Of a stretch of 64,000 nt of DNA, positions 36,198 to 43,631 are shown piece after piece (the first letter of the stretch is position 1; every line of letters begins with the position of its first letter). The DNA lies in NCBI GenBank assembly GCA_900754285.1, contig CAAECB010000034.1, positions 1 through 64,000 on the forward strand, read 5' to 3'. The notes beneath the pieces were generated by a model. It saw nothing but the letters and a program-made list of their open reading frames with translations. It made no database searches and was not told the origin of the DNA. The DNA is from Clostridia bacterium (GTDB lineage: Bacteria; Bacillota; Clostridia; TANB77; CAG-508). The position numbers and the translations under genes are program-made.

Positions 36198-37202
36198 TTA
36201 CAATTTTCCGTATAAATATTGCATATGTTTATAAACTGCATTAGCCCAATTTTTATCACTAGCATATTTTTGATTAACACCAGACAACGTCGGACTAGAA
36301 TAATAAGTTCCAACGGCTTTTTCATTACCATAAATGCTTGTACCCCTAGGGTTCAAATAATATTTAACCAAAACCCTCGAAATCAAATCTATACTTTCTG
36401 AATAATTAGAAAATTTATATGCACCATTATATGGATTAGAATCATATGCACCATATCCAAAAAGATTTTTCTTATCTTTAGCAATCTTTGATGTTCCCCA
36501 ATTGCTTTCATGTATACCTATGGCAGCAACAAAAATACCATTAATATTATATTGTTTTTCTACATAATAAAAATAATCTGCATTTTGTTCAAAAATCTTA
36601 TTAACATCTTTACTATCTTTTAAAATCTTTTGGAATTGTTCCAAAGAAAGTCCACTTGGCTTATTTAACTGCATATCAAATGTAGAACTTTGAGTTGATT
36701 GAACTACTTTTGGTCTTTCTTTTGTTCCAACTTTTATAACTTTATTTAAAGCAGGTTTAACAACTGCAACTGAAATTTGTTCTTCTTTCTTAAATTCTCC
36801 ATTTTCAAATATTTTTTTATATGTAATTCTTTGAGTTCCCTTTTTTCCATCTTCAACAACAGCTGTTTCTCCTTTAAATAAATCATCTGATTGCACATAT
36901 TCTGTCAAATATTCCAAAGTAACATCTTCATGTCTTAATTCTTCAGAAGTACTCTGATTTGAATTTTGACTAATAACTGTATCAATATCTATTTTACTAG
37001 CTTCTGAATATTGCACTTCTTCATCTTCTTTGGTATTTTCATTTAAATTACTACTAACAGCATAAGAAATATTTCCTTTTATATATAAGTTATAAAAAAT
37101 AACTATATCGAATACAATAATAGTAAAAAGACATGCAAAAATAATATTTTTTAAATTCAACTTTAATTTAGTACTTTTTTTTACTTTTTCTTTAGATTTC
37201 AT
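36198..37202 (-). CDS. Cell-wall glucosaminidase with G5 domain
   Basis: The protein has an N-terminal signal/anchor helix (NIIFACLFTIIVFDIVIFYNLYI), a linker, a G5 domain near residues 95-165 (LTEYVQSDDLFKGETAVVEDG, GTQRITYKK, VIKVGTKER) and a C-terminal GH73-like N-acetylglucosaminidase domain. The latter shows NINGIFVAAIGIHESNWGTSKIA (catalytic Glu), NLFGYGAYDSNP and YLNPRG. It would cut peptidoglycan glycan strands; the G5 domain binds cell-wall sugars. ATG 37202 is favoured by AGGAGG nine bases upstream. The gene is separate from its neighbours. Confidence 0.88.
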   Translation of the reverse strand: MKSKEKVKKSTKLKLNLKNIIFACLFTIIVFDIVIFYNLYIKGNISYAVSSNLNENTKEDEEVQYSEASKIDIDTVISQNSNQSTSEELRHEDVTLEYLTEYVQSDDLFKGETAVVEDGKKGTQRITYKKIFENGEFKKEEQISVAVVKPALNKVIKVGTKERPKVVQSTQSSTFDMQLNKPSGLSLEQFQKILKDSKDVNKIFEQNADYFYYVEKQYNINGIFVAAIGIHESNWGTSKIAKDKKNLFGYGAYDSNPYNGAYKFSNYSESIDLISRVLVKYYLNPRGTSIYGNEKAVGTYYSSPTLSGVNQKYASDKNWANAVYKHMQYLYGKL

Positions 37203-37399
37203 TAACACATTCCTCCTAAAGTTTTATTTTTAATATTTTTAAAACTTTATTTTGCAAAATTTTACATATTTATTTATTTGTCTCCAAAATTATTGTAACT
37301 TTTTAACTCTTTTTTGTCAATTCAAAATTTTGGAATTCTTCTTGATTTTATTTAAAAAATATTATATCATATTAATACAAAAAGAAAGGATTAAAACAA

Positions 37400-38242
37400 A
37401 TGAAAAGTTTTATATTAAAATATAAAAAGCTTTTAATACCTCTTATAATTTCAAGTATTTTTGCTATAGTGTTATTAATTATAGTTATTTTTAACTACAT
37501 ACCAAACTTTATTGAGAAAAACAAATTTGAAAATCAAGTTTTAAAATTTGCAAACAAAAATGACAAAACAACATTTTCAATTAATGAAATAACACTATTT
37601 AGCAGTTGTGATGTAAAAAACAAACTAAGTGGAAAATCAAACTTTACAATTGAAAATCTATTTGCATATACTGATATTGCGATTTTTATAAATAAAAATT
37701 CTTCAGAAAGTACTTTAGAAAACACACTAAAAGATGTGACTTTAAAAAATTTTTCTATAGACCAAGCACCTCAAGACGGACAAGCAAAATTATATTATAA
37801 AAGTCTTAATCAGTTTGCAAAATCACTATTACCTAATCAATTAGAAAACTCTTCAGAAAATCTACAAAACATTGAAAACGAATTAGATTTTGAAACAATT
37901 TCTAAAGAAACGTCTGATTTTTCTAATCCAATTTTATATAATAATTGTGCAAATCCAATTACACTTAGTTACCTTATAGAAAACATAAAAACAGATTACA
38001 CAATATTGGACACATCAACACCTATAACTTATAATGGTTCACTATTAAAAAGATGTGCTGTGCCAATAAGCAATATCGAGTCAAAAATATCATTTGAAAT
38101 TTATATCACAAATTATAAAGATGAAAAATTTAAAAGCAAAGTATTTATTACAATTCCATTCAAAAATGATACAAATTCAATATATGATGGAAACATAACA
38201 ATTAAACAAAATACAAATTTTGTTTTTTATAAATACGAATAA
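37400..38242 (+). CDS. Uncharacterised membrane-anchored extracytoplasmic protein
   Basis: The 280-residue protein has one N-terminal helix (LLIPLIISSIFAIVLLIIVIF) and an Asn/Ser/Thr-rich exterior of about 240 residues with no family that I recognise. Two cysteines pairs (SSCDVKNK; NNCANPI; KRCAVPIS) may form disulphides. GAAAGGA precedes the ATG. It is followed 76 bases later by a long-chain acyl-CoA ligase gene on the same strand, so they could form a unit. No enzymatic motif is seen. Confidence 0.65.
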   Translation: MKSFILKYKKLLIPLIISSIFAIVLLIIVIFNYIPNFIEKNKFENQVLKFANKNDKTTFSINEITLFSSCDVKNKLSGKSNFTIENLFAYTDIAIFINKNSSESTLENTLKDVTLKNFSIDQAPQDGQAKLYYKSLNQFAKSLLPNQLENSSENLQNIENELDFETISKETSDFSNPILYNNCANPITLSYLIENIKTDYTILDTSTPITYNGSLLKRCAVPISNIESKISFEIYITNYKDEKFKSKVFITIPFKNDTNSIYDGNITIKQNTNFVFYKYE

Positions 38243-38318
38243 AACATGGCATTAATAACATTAGTACTTATAAAAATTCAGTATTAATAGCATTTAAAAA
38301 AATAAAGGAGTAATCAAA

Positions 38319-40106
38319 GTGAGTAAAAATTTAACAATAAAAGAGAAACTAGAAAAAAAATATCATAAATGTGAAGAAATATCAAATTTAAAAGAAATGT
38401 TATATCGTTCTAGCAACATTTATGGAAGCAGAATTGCATTCAAACTAAAAAATAATAAAGGCGAAATTTATCCTGTAAGCTATAAAGAATTTAAACAAGA
38501 TATAGTACAACTTGGAACATACTTAATTCAATTAGGATTTTTAGGAAAAAGAATTGCAGTAATTGGAAAAAATTCATATCAATGGGCTGTTTCATATTTT
38601 GCAGCTACAATAGTTGGTATTGTGGTTCCTTTAGATAAAGAATTACACAATGATGATGTTATAAACTTTTTAAATATTTCGGAAAGTGTTTGTATTCTTG
38701 GTGACACTAAAAATTTAAAAGGTGTTATAGAAAAAAAATCAGATTTAAAAAATCAAGACCTTTGCATGATTTCTTTAGATTTAGAAAAAAAATCTAATTC
38801 TACAAAACTAGACTTAAAAGAACAATCTGAAATTTACGATATTAATGATTGTATAGCAAAAGGCAAAGAATTTCTAATTCAAGGAAATACAGAATTTGAT
38901 AAAATAGAAATTGATCCAGATGAAATGCGTATTTTGTTATTTACATCAGGAACAACTGGTAATGCAAAAGGTGTATGCCTTTCTCACAGAAATATATGTT
39001 CAAATATTACCTCTATTTATGGAATTGTAAAAGTAAAAAGAAGTGATTTATTTTTCTCTATTCTTCCTATTCATCATACTTATGAATGTACTATAGGATT
39101 TCTATTACCACTATACAGTGGTGCCAGCATTTGCTACTGTGATGGACTAAGATATATATTAAAAAATATGGGAGAATATCATCCTTCTGTTATTTTATGT
39201 GTTCCTCTATTATTGGAAAATATGCATAAAAATATTATTAAAAATATGAACAAAACTTTACCAAAAAAATATGTCAAATCATCTAACGAAAATCCTTATG
39301 ATAATTTACCTGGACCTATAAAACATGTAGTAAAAAGTAAAGTTAAAAATACTTTAGGTGGAAGGCTTCGTGTATTTATCGTTGGTGCCGCTGGAGTAAA
39401 TCCAACAATTGCTGCAGATTTTGAAAAACTTGGTTTACTTACACTACAAGGTTATGGCTTAACAGAGTGTTCTCCTCTTGTTGCTGGTAACAACGACTTT
39501 TACCACAAAGACGATAGCTGTGGTTTACCTATTCCTAAAGTTACTTATAAAATTGATAATCCTAATGAAAATGGTGAAGGCGAAATTTTAGTACAAGGTC
39601 CAAATGTAATGCTTGGATATTATAACATGCCTGAAGAAACTGCCAAAGCTCTTAAAGATGGTTGGTTTCATACAGGTGATATTGGAAAAATTGATGAACA
39701 AGGTTATTTATATATTACTGGTAGATGTAAAAGTGTTATTGTTACTAAAAATGGTAAAAATATTTACCCTGAAGAAGTTGAATACTACTTGAACGATAAT
39801 CCTCTTATTTCTGAATCTCTTGTTCTTGGTATTCAAAAAGATGATGATGACGAAACTTATATCAATGCTCAAATACTTCCTAATATAGAAGCAATTACAG
39901 AATATTTAAAAGGTTCTGTTCCTACTAAAGAGGAACTCAAAAAAATTATGAGTGATATTGTTTCTAATGTTAATAGTAAATTGCCTAATTACAAACATAT
40001 TAAAAGTTTTATTATTCGTGATAAGGAATTTGAAAAAACTACTACTCAAAAAATTAAGCGCTATGGTGATAATACTAAAATTGATGATAAAAAAAATAAT
40101 GATTGA
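38319..40106 (+). CDS. AMP-forming long-chain acyl-CoA synthetase
   Basis: The enzyme activates fatty acids through acyl-AMP to acyl-CoA. The P-loop LLFTSGTTGNAKGVCLSHRN near residue 211, the A5 motif LQGYGLTECSPLVAG near 383, GWFHTGDIGKIDEQGY near 449 and the C-terminal K in KTTTQKIKRYGD are all present. The 595-residue length fits the FAA1-like group. It starts at GTG 38319 with AAAGGAG eight bases upstream. It ends with a hairpin terminator before the tRNA cluster. The physiological substrate is not readable. Confidence 0.92.
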   Translation: MSKNLTIKEKLEKKYHKCEEISNLKEMLYRSSNIYGSRIAFKLKNNKGEIYPVSYKEFKQDIVQLGTYLIQLGFLGKRIAVIGKNSYQWAVSYFAATIVGIVVPLDKELHNDDVINFLNISESVCILGDTKNLKGVIEKKSDLKNQDLCMISLDLEKKSNSTKLDLKEQSEIYDINDCIAKGKEFLIQGNTEFDKIEIDPDEMRILLFTSGTTGNAKGVCLSHRNICSNITSIYGIVKVKRSDLFFSILPIHHTYECTIGFLLPLYSGASICYCDGLRYILKNMGEYHPSVILCVPLLLENMHKNIIKNMNKTLPKKYVKSSNENPYDNLPGPIKHVVKSKVKNTLGGRLRVFIVGAAGVNPTIAADFEKLGLLTLQGYGLTECSPLVAGNNDFYHKDDSCGLPIPKVTYKIDNPNENGEGEILVQGPNVMLGYYNMPEETAKALKDGWFHTGDIGKIDEQGYLYITGRCKSVIVTKNGKNIYPEEVEYYLNDNPLISESLVLGIQKDDDDETYINAQILPNIEAITEYLKGSVPTKEELKKIMSDIVSNVNSKLPNYKHIKSFIIRDKEFEKTTTQKIKRYGDNTKIDDKKNND

Positions 40107-40125
40107 TAAAGATTTTTATTATTAA

Positions 40126-40165
40126 AGCCCAGAAATTTACTCTAGAAATTTCTGAGCTTTTTCCC
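40126..40165 (+). terminator. Terminator of the acyl-CoA ligase gene
   Basis: AGCCCAGAAATTT pairs with AGAAATTTCTGAGCT across a short loop (one mismatch) and is followed by TTTTTC. Confidence 0.75.
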
Positions 40166-40231
40166 CTATTTTAACAAAAAAAGCAACCAGATTTTTTCTG
40201 ATTGATTTTTGCATCCATATATTCTATTAAA

Positions 40232-40307
<76 letters not shown>

Positions 40308-40316
40308 ATAAAAAAA

Positions 40317-40393
40317 TGGCGACCCGGAACGGGCTCGAACCGTCGACCTCTAGCGTGACAGGCTAGCGTTCTAACCAACTGAACTACCGGGCC
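40317..40393 (-). tRNA. tRNA-Asp (anticodon GTC)
   Basis: The minus strand begins GGCCCGGTAGTTCAG. The anticodon stem CTAGC/GCTAG encloses CTGTCAC (anticodon GTC). T-arm and encoded CCA are present. Confidence 0.96.
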
Positions 40394-40402
40394 GTAAAAA
40401 CA

Positions 40403-40478
40403 TGGTGGTCGCTATAGGACTCGAACCTATGACCCTCTGCTTGTAAGGCAGATGCTCTCCCAGCTGAGCTAAGCGACC
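40403..40478 (-). tRNA. tRNA-Val (anticodon TAC)
   Basis: The minus strand begins GGTCGCTTAGCTCAG. The anticodon stem CTGC/GCAG region encloses CTTACAA (anticodon TAC). T-arm TAGGTTCGAGTCCTA and encoded CCA are present. It is first of the Val-Asp-Phe cluster. Confidence 0.96.
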
Positions 40479-40650
40479 ATGTCTTTCGACAAGACTAAGT
40501 ATACTAGATTTTATTAAACTTGTCAATACTTTTTTTAAAATTTTTTAATTTTTTTGTGACCAAATATCTATAACCACCATAATATGTATTATACAAAGGA
40601 AAAACAAAAGAAAATCAATACATGTTTTGTTTTGAAAGGGGGTCTATTCT

Positions 40651-40767
40651 ATGCCAGAAAACAGAGGTTGTGGTGGTTTTGGTTTCGGTGACGACTGCTG
40701 CTGGATAATCATCCTTATATTATTAATTTGCTGCTGCTGTGGCGGTGGTAGAGGAGGTTGCTGCTAA
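40651..40767 (+). CDS. Cys/Gly-rich small membrane protein (38 residues)
   Basis: GAAAGGGGGT is a strong ribosome site nine bases before the ATG. The product begins MPENRGCGGFGFGDDCCW, continues with one hydrophobic helix (IIILILLI) and ends CCCCGGGRGGCC. It has nine cysteines and eleven glycines in 38 residues. Small Gly-rich one-helix proteins such as YjcZ/SscA occur in spore formers, and this resembles them in shape, but with far more cysteine. The cysteine clusters could bind metal or form disulphides. It lies between the tRNA cluster and dprA, and converges on dprA. Function unknown. Confidence 0.72.
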   Translation: MPENRGCGGFGFGDDCCWIIILILLICCCCGGGRGGCC

Positions 40768-40796
40768 TAGCAACCTTTTTTATGTTTTAATATGTG

Positions 40797-41783
40797 CTAA
40801 ATATTATTAATATCAATTTTTCTTATATCCTTCCCCTTTTGTTCTTCAATTATATCTTCATAACAGTTCACTAATTTAGCACCTTCTTTAATGAGTCTAT
40901 TAGTACCAACAGAAGTAGAAGAATTAATATTACCAGGAACAACAAAAACATCTCTCCCCTGTTCCAAAGCAAAATCCACAGTAATTAAAGTACCACTTTT
41001 TTCTTTAGCCTCTATAACTAAAACACCTGTACTCAAACCACTAACAATCCTATTTCTTGCAGGGAAATTCATTCTATCAGGCTTAGTACCTAACGGATAT
41101 TCAGAAATTATCGTACCACCATTTTTCAAAATCAAACTTGCTAATTCCATATTTTCTTTAGGATAAATAGTATCAATACCATTACCTAAAACAGCTATAG
41201 TATTAACACAATTATTAATCTTATCGCCAAGATTTTCCAAACTCAAATTATCATTAAAATCATTATTCTTTTTTTCTAAGCTATAAGCTAAAGCTCCAAT
41301 ATGTGCATAACTATCAATTCCTTTAGCCAAACCACTAACAACACAAATATCATTTTTAGCCAAATTATATGCAAAATATTTAGCTGCCTTTACTCCATAA
41401 TTTGACGCTTCTCTACACCCTACTATTGAAATACACTTTTTATTTAACAAACTTAAATTTCCTTTCACATATAAACTAATTGGATAATCATAAATATTTT
41501 TTAGCATTTTGGGATATTCTTCATCTTCTATTGTAATTATCTCTATATTATTTTTTTGCAAATACTCTATATGTGTATTCAAAATTCGAATATTTTTAGA
41601 TTCAAATATTTTTTTAACCGCATTATCACCTATTCCATTTACTTCTAATAATTCCAATTCACTTGCATAAAATATTGCTTTTGGATTCTTAAATCTTTTT
41701 AATAAATGTTGCTTTTTTATACTCCCTAAATCTTTTATAAGGCTAAGCCATATCCAGTATTTATTTTCAGTTAATAATTTCAT
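40797..41783 (-). CDS. dprA: DNA-processing protein DprA (second paralogue, with SAM domain)
   Basis: This is a full DprA, about 328 residues from ATG 41783: an N-terminal HhH/SAM-like region (ELLEVNGIGDNAVKKIFES), then the Rossmann-like core with ISIVGCREASNYG, CVVSGLAKGIDSYAHIGA, AVLGNGIDTIYPKEN, FPARNRIVSGLSTGVLVIEA and GTLITVDFALEQGRDVFVVPG. A 23-residue insert (EKKNNDFNDNLSLENLGD) interrupts the core between the DSYAHIG and AVLGNG motifs. It lacks an obvious C-terminal winged helix. DprA protects imported single strands and loads RecA. Compared with the copy at 3468-4391 this one keeps the N-terminal domain and more canonical motifs. It is probably the main DprA; the other may be specialised. 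Confidence 0.93.
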   Translation of the reverse strand: MKLLTENKYWIWLSLIKDLGSIKKQHLLKRFKNPKAIFYASELELLEVNGIGDNAVKKIFESKNIRILNTHIEYLQKNNIEIITIEDEEYPKMLKNIYDYPISLYVKGNLSLLNKKCISIVGCREASNYGVKAAKYFAYNLAKNDICVVSGLAKGIDSYAHIGALAYSLEKKNNDFNDNLSLENLGDKINNCVNTIAVLGNGIDTIYPKENMELASLILKNGGTIISEYPLGTKPDRMNFPARNRIVSGLSTGVLVIEAKEKSGTLITVDFALEQGRDVFVVPGNINSSTSVGTNRLIKEGAKLVNCYEDIIEEQKGKDIRKIDINNI

Positions 41784-41870
41784 TTTTATCATACCCTTTC
41801 TACTGTATAAATTTCATAAGTTTTATTTCCATTCTAAAATCACAATTTATTTTTTCTAAAGACTTAATAA

Positions 41871-41890
41871 TTTTTGCTCCGTCCCCAAAT
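41871..41890 (-). repeat. Partial copy of the dispersed hairpin repeat
   Basis: TTTTTGCTCCGTCCCCAAAT shares the CTCCGTCCCCAAA-like half of the repeat but lacks the pairing arms. It lies about 20 bases from full copy C. Confidence 0.5.
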
Positions 41891-41906
41891 CACTGCTTCA
41901 AAATAA

Positions 41907-41949
41907 TTAATGGGTGTTTTTTGAGTCCGTCCCCAAAAACACCCATTAA
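41907..41949 (-). repeat. Dispersed covarying hairpin repeat, copy C
   Basis: TTAATGGGTGTTTTT and AAAAACACCCATTAA form a 15-bp stem around the minus-strand loop GGGGACGGACTC. It begins directly after the folD stop codon. It is the longest-stemmed copy. Confidence 0.88.
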
Positions 41950-41950
41950 A

Positions 41951-42799
41951 TTATTTTGATTGCTGTTTTGCAGCTTTTATTACATTATTTAAAAGCATAG
42001 CTATTGTCATAGGCCCTACTCCCCCTGGTACAGGCGTTATATAACTTGCTTTTTGTGATACTTCTTCAAAGTCTACATCACCTACTATTTTTCCTGTTTT
42101 TAATCTATTTATTCCTACATCTATAACAACTACATCTTCTTTTACCATTTCAGCTTTAATAAATTCTGGTTTTCCTATTGCTGTTATTAATATATCCGCT
42201 TCTTTTGTTATTTTTTCTAATTCTTTTGTCTTTGAGTGGCACACTGTTACTGTTGCATTTTTATTTATACAACATTGTATTAATGGCTTCCCTACAATAT
42301 TGCTTCTTCCTAAAATCACAACATTTTTTCCACATAAGTCAATATTGTATTCTTCAAATAACCTCATTATCCCATATGGTGTACATGATACAAATGTATC
42401 TTGCCCCAAAACTAATTTTCCTATATTCATTGGATGAAAGCCATCAACATCTTTTTTATAATCTATCTTTTTTATTGCCTCATTTATATCTAAATTAGGT
42501 GGTAATGGACTTTGTAATAATATTCCATTAACTGTTTTATCATTGTTTAATTTTTCTATTAATCTAGTTAATTCTTCTTGTTTTATATCTGCTCCTAATA
42601 TATATTCTTCATATTTAACGCCAACTTCATCACATGCTTTGCTTTTATTTTTTATATATACTTTAGATGCTGCATTATCCCCAACCATTATTACTGATAA
42701 TTTAGGATTTATACCATTTTCTTTTAGCTCTTCTACTTCCTTTTTTAAATATTCTCTTGTTTTCTTAGCAATTGCTTTTCCATCTATTATTACGGCCAT
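41951..42799 (-). CDS. folD: Bifunctional methylenetetrahydrofolate dehydrogenase/cyclohydrolase
   Basis: FolD interconverts 5,10-methylene-, methenyl- and 10-formyl-tetrahydrofolate with NADP. Landmarks are KLSVIMVGDNAASKVYIKNK (with the catalytic Lys), GILLQSPLPPNLD, DVDGFHPMNIGKL, PYGIMRLFEEY, VVILGRSNIVGKP (NADP loop) and TPVPGGVGPMTIAMLL. Length (about 282) is standard. ATG 42799 (MAVIIDGKA) is chosen by AAGGA upstream; the longer frame starts with TTG. A dispersed hairpin begins right at its stop codon. Confidence 0.96.
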   Translation of the reverse strand: MAVIIDGKAIAKKTREYLKKEVEELKENGINPKLSVIMVGDNAASKVYIKNKSKACDEVGVKYEEYILGADIKQEELTRLIEKLNNDKTVNGILLQSPLPPNLDINEAIKKIDYKKDVDGFHPMNIGKLVLGQDTFVSCTPYGIMRLFEEYNIDLCGKNVVILGRSNIVGKPLIQCCINKNATVTVCHSKTKELEKITKEADILITAIGKPEFIKAEMVKEDVVVIDVGINRLKTGKIVGDVDFEEVSQKASYITPVPGGVGPMTIAMLLNNVIKAAKQQSK

Positions 42800-42848
42800 A
42801 ATTACATCCATTCCTTCCAAATTTGAACTATAATTAGTATCACATTTA

Positions 42849-43607
42849 TTATTGATAATCTACTATATCTACCCATTTTTGTAACAATTCATGTTGCTCA
42901 TCATTTTTTGTTAAACGTATTGCTGCTACAATAGGAATCCATCTTTGTATCAACTGTTTATCTGCATTAGCTTTTTTACAATACATATCTAAATATTTTT
43001 CTGCTAACTCCTCTTTTCCTTCCATAGCAAATATTAAAAAAGTTCTAGCTACATCTGCCGAAGCATTTCCTTGTGTTGCATGTGCCCAATCTATTATATA
43101 ATGTTCTCCGTTTTCTTTTATAATTATATTGCTTGGATTAAAATCTCCATGACATAATTTTTCATGATTTTTCATTCCTTGTAATCTTTGCAATAATTCA
43201 TATTTTACATTTTCATTTAAATTGTTTGCTGCTTCTAATCTTCTCTTATATTTATCTTTTATTCTATTTAATGATGGAACTCTTTTAGACAAAACTTCTA
43301 ATTGCATATCTATAAATACACCTAAATACTCCTCTTCTTGCTCTGGATTTTGTTCCATTAAAACATCTAATGGTGTTCCATCTACATATTCTGTTACTAA
43401 TGCCCATCTATTTTCAACCTTTGTTACCTCTAGTAATTTTGAGATTTTTAAATCTGTATTTTCTTCTACTCTTGCTTGTATTAATGCTTCATTTAAAATT
43501 GCTGCTTTTGAATAATTTTCTACAAATAATTTTATTGTCTTATTTCCATCTTTATATACTGTTTTCGTTTTTCTCTCAGCAATAGGTTCATTCAAATTAA
43601 AATCCAT
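42849..43607 (-). CDS. APH/choline-kinase-like phosphotransferase
   Basis: The 252-residue protein has the aminoglycoside phosphotransferase/protein-kinase-like fold: an N-lobe with KTVYKDGNKTIKLF, the hinge LVTEYVDGTPL, the catalytic loop LCHGDFNPSNIII (H-G-D...N) near residue 154, and YIIDWAHAT (metal-binding D). Small single-domain proteins of this group phosphorylate diverse small molecules; the substrate cannot be inferred. It lies between adhE and folD on the same strand, with AGGAGAAA before the ATG. Confidence 0.83.
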   Translation of the reverse strand: MDFNLNEPIAERKTKTVYKDGNKTIKLFVENYSKAAILNEALIQARVEENTDLKISKLLEVTKVENRWALVTEYVDGTPLDVLMEQNPEQEEEYLGVFIDMQLEVLSKRVPSLNRIKDKYKRRLEAANNLNENVKYELLQRLQGMKNHEKLCHGDFNPSNIIIKENGEHYIIDWAHATQGNASADVARTFLIFAMEGKEELAEKYLDMYCKKANADKQLIQRWIPIVAAIRLTKNDEQHELLQKWVDIVDYQ

Positions 43608-43631
43608 AATAATTTTCTCCTTTCTTACTTT

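Noticed and set aside
41907..41949. Dispersed hairpins as simple rho-independent terminators
   Set aside because: The loops are conserved in sequence and no T tract follows on the minus strand, while separate terminators exist near copies A and D.
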